From an uncultured Collinsella sp. (lineage in GTDB: Bacteria; Actinomycetota; Coriobacteriia; Coriobacteriales; Coriobacteriaceae), in contig CATXML010000008.1 in NCBI GenBank assembly GCA_958372035.1, positions 1 to 15,803 of the forward strand: 15,803 bases of DNA. The letters are read 5' to 3'. Every line of letters begins with the position of its first letter. Position 1 is the stretch's first letter. Below, one piece after another: positions 6,916 to 14,020 of this stretch. The position numbers and the translations under genes are program-made. The notes beneath the pieces were generated by a model. The model had not been told where the DNA came from, searched no databases, and saw only the letters and a list, made by a program, of their open reading frames with translations.

Positions 6916-8115
6916 ATGGCCGAGATCGTTCTCAAACATGTTCAGAAGGTGTATCCCAACAACGAGTCCAAAAAGAAGGGCTTCTTTGGCAAAAAGAAGA
7001 AGACCGAGGAGAAGAAGCACAACCTCAAGGTTACCGAGGACGGTGTGCTCGCTGTAGAGGACTTCAACCTCACCGTTCACGACCAGGAGTTCATCGTCCT
7101 CGTTGGCCCCTCTGGCTGCGGTAAGTCCACGACGATGCGTATGGTCGCCGGCCTGGAGGACATTACCTCCGGTGACGTGCTCATCGACGGCAAGCGCGTC
7201 AACGACGTGGCGCCCAAGGACCGCGACATCGCCATGGTGTTCCAGAGCTATGCTCTGTACCCCAATATGACGGTGTACGAGAACATGGCGTTTACGCTTG
7301 AGCTCAAGAAGGTTCCCAAGGACGAGATCGACCGCAAGGTTCGCTCCGCCGCCGAGATCTTGGGTATTACCGAGTACCTCGACCGTAAGCCCAAGGCGCT
7401 TTCGGGCGGCCAGCGACAGCGCGTCGCCATCGGCCGCGCTATCGTTCGTGACCCCAAGGTCTTCCTGATGGACGAGCCGCTGTCCAACCTGGACGCCAAG
7501 CTTCGTAACCAGATGCGTGCCGAGCTCATTAAGCTGCGCCACGAGATCAAGGGCACGTTCATCTACGTTACCCACGACCAGACCGAGGCTATGACCCTCG
7601 GTGACCGTATCGTGGTCATGAAGGACGGTGTTGTCCAGCAGATCGCCACGCCGCAGGAGGTCTTCAACCACCCCGCGAACATCTTCGTCGCCGGCTTCAT
7701 CGGCGTACCGCAGATGAACTTCTTCGATGCCCGGCTGGTGCGCTCGGGCGACGGCTTTACCGTCAAGACCGAGGATATGAATGTTGCGCTCGCCCCCGAG
7801 ACTTGCGCTCAGCTTGCCCCCAACTGGGACGGCGGCGACGTGAAGGAGATCACGGCCGGCGTGCGCCCCGAGCAGATCCTGCTTGCCGACAAGGACGAGG
7901 AGGGCGCGCTCCAGGGCACCGTCGAGGTGACTGAGCTCATGGGTTCGACCGAGCACGTCCACGTGACTGCTCCCGATGGCCAGTTCGTCCTGATCATTCC
8001 CGTTGTCGACCTTGAGGCCAAGGGTGCGCTCAAGGCGGGCGACCCCATCTGGTTCAAGTTCGAGAAGAACGCGACCCATCTCTTCGATAAGGTGTCTGGC
8101 AAGAACCTTATCTAG
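6916..8115 (+). CDS. Carbohydrate ABC transporter ATP-binding protein (MsmK/UgpC/MalK family)
   Basis: This 399-residue ATPase powers the importer encoded just upstream. It has Walker A GPSGCGKST (64-72, K70), a Q-loop in VFQSYALYP, signature LSGGQ (162-166), Walker B with D186 and E187, and switch H220. The C-terminal part (about 245-399) is the TOBE/OB-type regulatory region of the MalK family. A lysine-rich insert (about residues 18-40) lies between the first strand and the Walker A region; E. coli MalK has none, though I recall similar inserts in gut Gram-positive relatives. GAAAGG precedes the ATG by seven bases. Being last in the operon and of the MsmK type, it could also serve other sugar importers of the cell, which is inference. 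Confidence 0.94.
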   Translation: MAEIVLKHVQKVYPNNESKKKGFFGKKKKTEEKKHNLKVTEDGVLAVEDFNLTVHDQEFIVLVGPSGCGKSTTMRMVAGLEDITSGDVLIDGKRVNDVAPKDRDIAMVFQSYALYPNMTVYENMAFTLELKKVPKDEIDRKVRSAAEILGITEYLDRKPKALSGGQRQRVAIGRAIVRDPKVFLMDEPLSNLDAKLRNQMRAELIKLRHEIKGTFIYVTHDQTEAMTLGDRIVVMKDGVVQQIATPQEVFNHPANIFVAGFIGVPQMNFFDARLVRSGDGFTVKTEDMNVALAPETCAQLAPNWDGGDVKEITAGVRPEQILLADKDEEGALQGTVEVTELMGSTEHVHVTAPDGQFVLIIPVVDLEAKGALKAGDPIWFKFEKNATHLFDKVSGKNLI

Positions 8116-8183
8116 GCCCGGTGCATCCAGGCCCTCCCTTTGGGCGACTGCGGCTTTGCCATCCTTTTGCCGTGGTCACATAT

Positions 8184-8226
8184 AAGGCTCCCCTCCCGTC
8201 CACTGGGCGAGAGGGGAGCCTTTCTT
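8184..8226 (+). terminator. Terminator of the importer operon
   Basis: A perfect 12-bp stem (8184-8195 with 8211-8222) is followed by a T-rich run (TTTCTTT). It lies about 70 bases after the ATPase gene. The stem is GC-rich with a 15-base loop. Confidence 0.88.
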
Positions 8227-8255
8227 TGTGTTGGGGTTGTCCATCTGTCAGTTTG

Positions 8256-8470
8256 TCTTGATCTGTAACAGGAGGAGGGCCAAATTGGGTCTAGGTGTTA
8301 CAAGTTGAGATGTTGTCGAGCTGCCTGTCCTCCCATCTCAATCCGTAACACGAGAGGCTGATTTCGACAGTTACCTGTTACAGATCGAGACAGTTCATCG
8401 GGACAATTCTGTTTGTCTTGATCTGTAACAGATAGACCCAATTTTGCCGGTTAGGTGTTACAGATCGAGA
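8256..8470. repeat. Array of six 15-bp repeats, alternating orientation, exact 40-bp pitch
   Basis: Copies in forward orientation (TCTTGATCTGTAACA or close) start at 8256, 8336 and 8416. Copies in reverse orientation (TGTTACAGATCGAGA or close) start at 8296, 8376 and 8456. Every start is exactly 40 bases after the last, so three 55-bp palindromic units are separated by 25-bp linkers. The 8256 and 8416 copies agree over 20 bases (GTTTG plus the repeat). The 25-bp centre of the third unit is related, in reverse complement, to that of the first (both contain AAATTGGGTCTA), and AAAT occupies the same position in all three. The array fills a gene-free gap between convergent operons, flanked by their terminators. 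I do not recognise it and assign no function. Confidence 0.93.
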
Positions 8471-8509
8471 TTGTTTGGTCGAGGTGGGCCACGGGCAACA
8501 CGCAGGCAC

Positions 8510-8539
8510 AAAAAACGGAGCCGTGTTGCCGCGACTCCG
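8510..8539 (-). terminator. Terminator of glgP
   Basis: On the minus strand CGGAGTCG pairs with CGGCTCCG (one G-U pair) around an eight-base loop, and six T residues follow. It lies about 30 bases after the glgP stop. Confidence 0.8.
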
Positions 8540-8568
8540 CTTTCAAGAGGATGGGTAAGGGGAATGGG

Positions 8569-10836
8569 TTAGTCCAGGTGCCAGATCTCGTCGTTGTACT
8601 GGGAGATCGTACGGTCGGACGAGAAGGTGCCGGCGTTGGCGATGTTGATCAGCGCCTTGCGCATCCAGGCGTCCTGGTCCTCGTAGTCTGCCAGCACGCG
8701 CTCCTTGGTCTGGATGTACTCCTCAATGTCAAGCAGGGCCATGAACCAGTCCTTGCCCTTGATGTCGTCGTGCAGACGCTGCAGGCGCTCGGCGTTGCCG
8801 GTTGCCATAAAGGCGGGGTTGGTGATGAAGTCCACCAGCAGCTTGATGCCGGGCTTGCGGTAGAGCGTGCCGGCGTCATAGGTGCCGTCGGCGTAGAGTT
8901 GCTCGACCTGCTTGGACGAGGCACCAAAGGTGTAGATGTTCTCGTCGCCGACGAGCTCGGCGATCTCCACGTTGGCGCCGTCGAGCGTGCACAGGGTCAA
9001 GGCGCCGTTGAGCATGAACTTCATGTTGGAGGTGCCGCTCGCCTCCTTGGAGGCCAGGCTGATCTGCTCGGAGATGTCAGCAGCGGGAATCACGCGCTCG
9101 GCAGCGGTGACGTTGTAGTTCTCGATCATGACAACCTGCAGGTAGGGGGCCACGTCGGGGTCGTTGGCTATCCACTGGGACAGCGTTAGGATCAGGTGAA
9201 TGATGTCTTGGGCGATGGTGTAGGCGGGGGCCGCCTTGCCGCCAAAGATGATGGTGACGGGGTGCTTAGGCTTATTGCCGTTCTTGATGTCGAGGTACTT
9301 CCAGATGATGTAGAGCGCGAGCATCTGCTGGCGCTTGTACTCGTGGATACGCTTGACCTGAACATCGATGATGGCGTTGGAGGGGATCGTCACGCCCTGT
9401 TCGAGCGCCATAAACTCGCGCATGATGGTTTTGGCCTCGACTTTGGTGGCGGCCAGGCGCTCAAGAACATCCTTGTCGTTGGCGAACTCGGCAAGCTTGC
9501 TCAGGTCGCCGGTGCTGCGCCAAACGGTGCCGATTACATCGTCGAGCAGGCTGGCGAGCGTGGGGTTGGCACCATGGATCCAGCGGCGGAAGGTGATGCC
9601 GTTGGTCTTGTTGGAGAACTTCTCGGGATAGATCTCGTAGAACGGGTGGAGCTCGGTGTCCTCAAGAATCTTGGTGTGGAGCGCGGCGACGCCGTTGATG
9701 GAGAAGCCAAAGTGGATGTCCATGTGGGCCATGTGGACGGTCTTATGCTCGTCGATGATGGCGACGCGCGGGTCGTCGTGCTCGGCCTTGGCGATCTCGT
9801 CGAGCTTGACGATGATGTCGGCGATGGCGGGCGAGACCTTCTGCAGGCTGGCGAGCGGCCACTTCTCGAGCGCCTCGGCAAGAATCGTGTGGTTGGTGTA
9901 GGCGACCATGGAGCGCACGATGGCAACGGCCTCGTCAAACTCAATGTCGTGCTCGGTGGTGAGCAGGCGGATGAGCTCGGGAATGACCATGGTGGGGTGC
10001 GTGTCGTTGATCTGGACCACGGCGTAGTCGGCCAGGTCGTGCAGGTTGCTGCCGCGCTCGACGGCCTCGTCGATGAGGAGCTGGGCGGCATTGCTCACCA
10101 TGAAGTACTCCTGGTAGATGCGAAGCAGGCGACCCTGCTCGTCGGAATCATCCGGATAGAGGAACAGGGTGAGGTTCTTGGCGATTTCGGTCTTGTCAAA
10201 GTCAATAGAGCTGCCGGGGACCAGACCGTCGTCGACGCTTGCCAGGTCAAACAGGCGCAGGCGGTTCTTGGTGGGCTGACCGTAACCGGGCACATCGATG
10301 TTGACGAGCTTGGAGGTAACGGCAAAGTCGCCGAACTCGACGGTGTAGGAGCGGTCGTCATCGATCAGGATATCCTGCTCGCCGAGCCACTCGTCGGGGA
10401 CGGCCTTCTGCTGGTTGTCGACAAAGCGCTGGCGGAACAGGCCGTAATGGTAGTTGAGGCCCACGCCGTCGCCGGTAAGGCCCAGTGTGGCGATGGAATC
10501 CAAGAAGCACGCGGCCAGACGGCCCAGGCCGCCGTTGCCGAGCGAAGGCTCGACCTCAAACTCCTCGATCTTGTTGAGGTCGTGGCCGGCGGCGACGAGC
10601 TGGTCCTTAACCTCGTCATAGATGCCGAGGTTGATCATATTGTTGATGAGCAGCTTGCCGATCAAAAACTCGGCAGAGATGTAGTAGAGCTTTTTCTTGC
10701 CGTTGTTGAGCGGACAGGCGGCAGAGCGCTCCTGCACGAGCTTGACCAGCAGCTTATAAATACGACGGTCATCGAGCTGCTCGAGCGAGGTTCCAAAGGA
10801 CTGCTCGGCAAGAGCCGCAAGATTGATACGGGGCAT
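8569..10836 (-). CDS. glgP: Glycogen/maltodextrin phosphorylase (GT35)
   Basis: This 755-residue cytoplasmic enzyme would release glucose 1-phosphate from the non-reducing ends of maltodextrins or glycogen, using phosphate and a pyridoxal phosphate cofactor. The cofactor motif EASGTSNMK is intact, with Lys606 as the expected Schiff-base lysine. NDTHPTM, ENYNV, IPAADISEQIS and GANVEI are also clear family landmarks. The length is slightly below that of E. coli MalP (about 800). The ATG at 10836 has AGGAGG four bases upstream. It follows malQ in the same direction, a common pairing in which MalQ makes longer chains for the phosphorylase. A hairpin in the 128-base gap may uncouple the two. Whether glycogen or imported maltodextrin is the main substrate cannot be read from the sequence. 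Confidence 0.96.
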   Translation of the reverse strand: MPRINLAALAEQSFGTSLEQLDDRRIYKLLVKLVQERSAACPLNNGKKKLYYISAEFLIGKLLINNMINLGIYDEVKDQLVAAGHDLNKIEEFEVEPSLGNGGLGRLAACFLDSIATLGLTGDGVGLNYHYGLFRQRFVDNQQKAVPDEWLGEQDILIDDDRSYTVEFGDFAVTSKLVNIDVPGYGQPTKNRLRLFDLASVDDGLVPGSSIDFDKTEIAKNLTLFLYPDDSDEQGRLLRIYQEYFMVSNAAQLLIDEAVERGSNLHDLADYAVVQINDTHPTMVIPELIRLLTTEHDIEFDEAVAIVRSMVAYTNHTILAEALEKWPLASLQKVSPAIADIIVKLDEIAKAEHDDPRVAIIDEHKTVHMAHMDIHFGFSINGVAALHTKILEDTELHPFYEIYPEKFSNKTNGITFRRWIHGANPTLASLLDDVIGTVWRSTGDLSKLAEFANDKDVLERLAATKVEAKTIMREFMALEQGVTIPSNAIIDVQVKRIHEYKRQQMLALYIIWKYLDIKNGNKPKHPVTIIFGGKAAPAYTIAQDIIHLILTLSQWIANDPDVAPYLQVVMIENYNVTAAERVIPAADISEQISLASKEASGTSNMKFMLNGALTLCTLDGANVEIAELVGDENIYTFGASSKQVEQLYADGTYDAGTLYRKPGIKLLVDFITNPAFMATGNAERLQRLHDDIKGKDWFMALLDIEEYIQTKERVLADYEDQDAWMRKALINIANAGTFSSDRTISQYNDEIWHLD

Positions 10837-10883
10837 GTTTCCTCCTGTGGTGAGTCGACTACATGTCAGAAATTCAAAAGAAG

Positions 10884-10916
10884 CCCGCGCGAGGGATTGG
10901 GGCGGCCTCGCGCGGG
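10884..10916 (-). terminator. Hairpin between malQ and glgP, possible partial terminator
   Basis: A perfect 11-bp GC stem (10884-10894 with 10906-10916) surrounds an 11-base loop. On the minus strand it is followed by CTTCTTTTGAATTT, an interrupted T-rich tract. It could end most malQ transcripts or act as a stabilising intercistronic hairpin. No convincing separate glgP promoter is visible in the 47 bases that remain, so partial read-through is the simplest view. Confidence 0.55.
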
Positions 10917-10964
10917 AAAAGCGGTCGCGTCCGCACGGTGGGGTGGGGTCGGGCGCGGTGGCTC

Positions 10965-12470
10965 CTATTGGGGAAGCTCAATTTCGGCTTCCGACGGGAT
11001 GCGGAAGTAGGTTTCGGTCCAGTCGGTGAGCTTGTGCTCGAGCTCGCGGGTGATGGCGCCATCGAGCATGCGCCAGGTCCAGTTGCCGCCCAGCGTGGCG
11101 GGAGTGTTGATGCGCGCCTCGTTGCCCAGGTTGAGCAGGTCTTGCATGGTGTAGATGCAGGTATCGCTCACGCTGGCGGCGATGGTGCGGTTGAGTGCAT
11201 CGGCCATGGGCTCGCCGGCCTGCTGGTGGGTGTACAGGGCCGCCTGCTCGCGCTGACGCGGGGTGGCCGTTCCCTCAAACCAACCGCGCGCCGTCTCGTT
11301 GTCGTGGGTGCCCACATAGGCGACGGTGTTGGCAATGTAGTTGTGTGGCAGATAGTACGAGTTGGTGCCCTCAAAGGCGAACTGCAAGATTTTCATGCCG
11401 GGGAAGCCCGAGTTGTCGCGCATGTCGATGACGCCGGGGGTGAGGAAGCCCAGGTCTTCGGCGATGATGGGTAGCGTGCCGAGCTTTTCCTCGAGCGTCT
11501 TGAAGAACTTGAGGCCGGGGCCCTGCGTCCACGAGCCGTAGGACGAATCGGGTGAGGAGAACGGCACCTCCCAATAGGCCTCGAAGCCGCGGAAGTGATC
11601 CAGGCGGATGACATCGTACATGTCGAGGGCGGCGCGGATGCGGCCCTCCCACCAGGAGAAACCGTCCGACTCCATGGCGTCCCAGTCGTAGATGGGATTG
11701 CCCCAGTACTGGCCGGTGGCAGAGAACTGGTCGGGCGGCGTGCCGGCGACACTCACAGGATTACCGGCGGCGTCGATCTTAAAGAGCTCGGGCGTGGCCC
11801 ACATCTCGACGGAGTCGCGTGAGACATAGATGGGCAGATCGCCGATGATCAGGATGTCGCGCTCGTTGGCATAGGCCTTGAGGCGGCTCCACTGACGATC
11901 GAAGAAGTATTGCGTCATCTGGTGGTAGAGCATGCGCGCGGGATGGGCGGCGCAGACCTTGGCAGAGGCCTCACCGCGGGTACGAAGCTCTGCGGGCCAC
12001 TCCCAAAATGCCTTGAGGCCGCACTCCTCCTTGACGGTCATGAACTCGCAGTAGGGGATGAGCCAGTCCTCGTTGGCCTGGATAAAGTCATCAAAATCGG
12101 CCGGCTTGTCGGCAGCAAAGCGCTCAGCGGCGCGGTCGAGAATCTGACGGCGGCCGCCAAAGATAGCGCCGTAGTCGACATTGCTGGGGTCGGATCCCAG
12201 ATACACGCCATCGATATCGCGCTGCTCCAGATACCCTGCCTCGATAAGCTCGGCAAAGTCGATAAAGTTGGGGTTGCCTGCGCGGGCCGAGAACGACTGA
12301 TAGGGCGAATCGCCATAGCTGGTCGTCGTAAGGGGCAGAATCTGCCAGTAATGTTGTTTGCACGAGGCGAGAAAATCGACGAAGTCGTAGGCATTCCAGC
12401 CAAAGCCGCCGATTCCGTATGGTCCGGGCAGAGATGAGACGGGCATGAGGACGCCGCTTGCACGCTCCAT
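10965..12470 (-). CDS. malQ: 4-alpha-glucanotransferase (amylomaltase, GH77)
   Basis: This 501-residue cytoplasmic enzyme moves alpha-1,4-glucan segments between maltodextrins, releasing glucose and making chains long enough for the phosphorylase. Family landmarks are SSLPGPYGIG near the N-terminus and YGDSPYQSFSARAGNP. The catalytic set is complete: nucleophile D291 in IRLDHFRG, acid/base E338 in IIAEDLG, and stabiliser D390 in GTHDNE, almost the same numbering as Thermus amylomaltase. I chose the ATG at 12470, which aligns with family N-termini and has GGTGAG seven bases upstream. An in-frame GTG at 12482 or TTG at 12485, nearer AGAAGG, cannot be excluded. An operator overlaps the upstream promoter, linking the gene to the PTS, GntR and importer genes. 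Confidence 0.96.
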   Translation of the reverse strand: MERASGVLMPVSSLPGPYGIGGFGWNAYDFVDFLASCKQHYWQILPLTTTSYGDSPYQSFSARAGNPNFIDFAELIEAGYLEQRDIDGVYLGSDPSNVDYGAIFGGRRQILDRAAERFAADKPADFDDFIQANEDWLIPYCEFMTVKEECGLKAFWEWPAELRTRGEASAKVCAAHPARMLYHQMTQYFFDRQWSRLKAYANERDILIIGDLPIYVSRDSVEMWATPELFKIDAAGNPVSVAGTPPDQFSATGQYWGNPIYDWDAMESDGFSWWEGRIRAALDMYDVIRLDHFRGFEAYWEVPFSSPDSSYGSWTQGPGLKFFKTLEEKLGTLPIIAEDLGFLTPGVIDMRDNSGFPGMKILQFAFEGTNSYYLPHNYIANTVAYVGTHDNETARGWFEGTATPRQREQAALYTHQQAGEPMADALNRTIAASVSDTCIYTMQDLLNLGNEARINTPATLGGNWTWRMLDGAITRELEHKLTDWTETYFRIPSEAEIELPQ

Positions 12471-12555
12471 GAATGCGCTCACCAACCTTCTTGTTGTGGG
12501 GTCGGCCTGCCGATGGGTGTGCAGTCCGCCTCCGATGTTCTGATTCGATACGCCT

Positions 12556-12587
12556 ATTGTAAAACATGTTGTTTAAACATGTACAGG
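12556..12587 (-). promoter_or_regulatory. malQ promoter with operator D
   Basis: On the minus strand a TACAAT -10 element (12556-12561) lies just downstream of the operator, which reads TTGTTTAAACAT on the plus strand (12569-12580) inside a longer near-palindrome of ACATGTT and AACATGT arms. The -35 is poor (TGTACA, about 18 bases upstream). The operator therefore fills the spacer, a classic place for repression. The PTS gene has the same TACAAT beside its operator. Confidence 0.6.
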
Positions 12588-12634
12588 CAAGATAAAAAAG
12601 TTGGAAGTATTTTGGTGAATGGTTACGCGTCATG

Positions 12635-12668
12635 AAAAAGCCCCGGTCTCACATCGTGAGATCGGGGC
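12635..12668 (-). terminator. Terminator of galE
   Basis: A 13-bp stem with one mismatch (12640-12652 with 12656-12668) closes a three-base loop and is followed on the minus strand by TTTTT. It separates galE from the malQ promoter. Confidence 0.87.
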
Positions 12669-12690
12669 AAGAACGGTATGTAGGTTTTTG

Positions 12691-13752
12691 CTACTCGGCG
12701 TCGGCGAAGCCGTTGGGGTTGTGGCTCTGCCAATTCCAGCTGTCGCGGCACATGTCCGCGATATCGTACTGGGCCTTCCAGCCCATCATGCGCTCGGCCT
12801 TGGAGGCATCGCACCAGTTGGCGGCGATGTCGCCGGCGCGGCGCTCGCGGATCACATAGGGCAGCTCCTTGCCGCAGGCCTTGGAGAAAGCAGCGACGAC
12901 CTCGAGTACCGAGGTGCCGGTGCCGGTGCCCAGGTTAAAGATCTCGACGCCGGTCTTGCCGTTCATCCAGTTGAGGGCGGCCACGTGACCAGATGCCAGG
13001 TCACACACGTGGATGTAGTCGCGCACGCCGGTGCCGTCGGGGGTGGGGTAATCGTTGCCAAAGACCTGAACAGCCTCGAGCTTACCGACGGCGACCTGGG
13101 CGACGTAAGGCACCAGGTTGTTGGGGATACCCTTGGGGTCCTCGCCAATCAGGCCCGACGGATGGGCGCCGATGGGATTGAAGTAACGGAGCAGCACGAC
13201 GTCCCACTCGGGGTCGGCGGTGTGGACGTCCATGAGGATCTGCTCAATCATCCACTTGGTCCAACCATAGGGGTTGGTCGCGGGCTTCTTGGGGTCCTCT
13301 TCGGTGACAGGCGGATTGTCCGGATCGCCGTAGACGGTCGAAGAGCTCGAGAAGATGATGGACTTGCAGCCGTGGTTGCGCATGACATCGATGAGCACCA
13401 GGGTGTTCTCGATGTTGTTGTGGTAGTACTCGACAGGCTTGCTTACCGACTCGCCAACGGCCTTAAAGCCGGCGAAGTGGATGACACGGTCGATCTGGTG
13501 GGTATCGAAGATCTTGTTCATCGCGTCGCGGTCGAGCACGTTGGCCTCGTAGAAGGTGAGGTTCTTGGCGGCCTCGTCGCCCACGATGGTCTTGACGCGG
13601 TCGATGGCAACGGCGCTGGAGTTGGAGAGGTCATCGACGACGACAACCTGGTAGCCGCCCTCGAGCAGCTGAACGACGGTATGCGAGCCGATAAAGCCGG
13701 CGCCGCCGGTAACGAGGACGCAGGTGTCTTTGGGGTCGAGTGCTTTGGACAT
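12691..13752 (-). CDS. galE: UDP-glucose 4-epimerase
   Basis: This 353-residue short-chain dehydrogenase-type enzyme interconverts UDP-glucose and UDP-galactose, feeding galactose use and cell-surface glycans. The NAD-binding motif TGGAGFIGSH has glycines at 16, 19 and 22. SSSSTVYG holds the catalytic serine, and Y162 and K166 in NPYGWTK form the catalytic YxxxK pair. VIHFAGFKAVGES and LRYFNPIGAHPSG are typical of GalE rather than other epimerases. I chose the ATG at 13752 because AGGAG lies five bases upstream; frames extending to 13815 lack support. It stands alone, with its own promoter and terminator, and shows no copy of the alpha-glucan operator. Confidence 0.96.
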   Translation of the reverse strand: MSKALDPKDTCVLVTGGAGFIGSHTVVQLLEGGYQVVVVDDLSNSSAVAIDRVKTIVGDEAAKNLTFYEANVLDRDAMNKIFDTHQIDRVIHFAGFKAVGESVSKPVEYYHNNIENTLVLIDVMRNHGCKSIIFSSSSTVYGDPDNPPVTEEDPKKPATNPYGWTKWMIEQILMDVHTADPEWDVVLLRYFNPIGAHPSGLIGEDPKGIPNNLVPYVAQVAVGKLEAVQVFGNDYPTPDGTGVRDYIHVCDLASGHVAALNWMNGKTGVEIFNLGTGTGTSVLEVVAAFSKACGKELPYVIRERRAGDIAANWCDASKAERMMGWKAQYDIADMCRDSWNWQSHNPNGFADAE

Positions 13753-13789
13753 GTAGTCTCCTATCGAATCAGGAACACTTCTTGAGGGG

Positions 13790-13818
13790 AGTATAGCGCA
13801 GCTGGGGGTGCCCAAAAC
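13790..13818 (-). promoter_or_regulatory. Probable galE promoter
   Basis: The minus strand shows TATACT (13790-13795) as a good -10, about 40 bases before the galE start. The -35 about 17 bases upstream (GTTTTG or TTTTGG) is weak. Confidence 0.4.
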
Positions 13819-13948
13819 ACGCGGGGCAGGAAAACCAGAGGATTGATGTTAACGTACTCATAGGGTGTTATTTGCATAATCCTTACCTTTGGTGTGGGAC
13901 GTATTTGCGAGCCGCTGACCATGCTTTTCCAGCCGTTCGTGGAAATAG

Positions 13949-13976
13949 TTGGGACAAGCGCGATGTGCGTTAATAT
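13949..13976 (+). promoter_or_regulatory. Probable promoter of the cell-wall hydrolase gene
   Basis: TTGGGA (13949-13954) and TAATAT (13971-13976) are spaced by 16 bases, giving a leader of roughly 40 bases. An alternative -10, TATAAA (13994-13999), would lie very close to the ribosome binding site. The remaining part of the 13753-14020 gap shows nothing else I can name. Confidence 0.35.
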
Positions 13977-14020
13977 GTTTAAGTTGAGCGACATATAAAT
14001 AAGCATGTAACGGAGTACAT

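Noticed and set aside
6883-8079. Open frame antisense to the ATPase gene (398 residues)
   Set aside because: The plus-strand frame has every ABC ATPase motif; the antisense product is low-complexity Leu/Val/His-rich.
8256-8470. CRISPR array
   Set aside because: Copies alternate in orientation, are only 15 bp and diverge, the 25-bp spacers are related to each other, and no cas gene is nearby.
9196-11010. Long open frame antisense to glgP and the end of malQ (604 residues)
   Set aside because: Valine, glycine and aspartate-rich translation without family motifs; it mirrors the codon bias of well-supported genes on the other strand.
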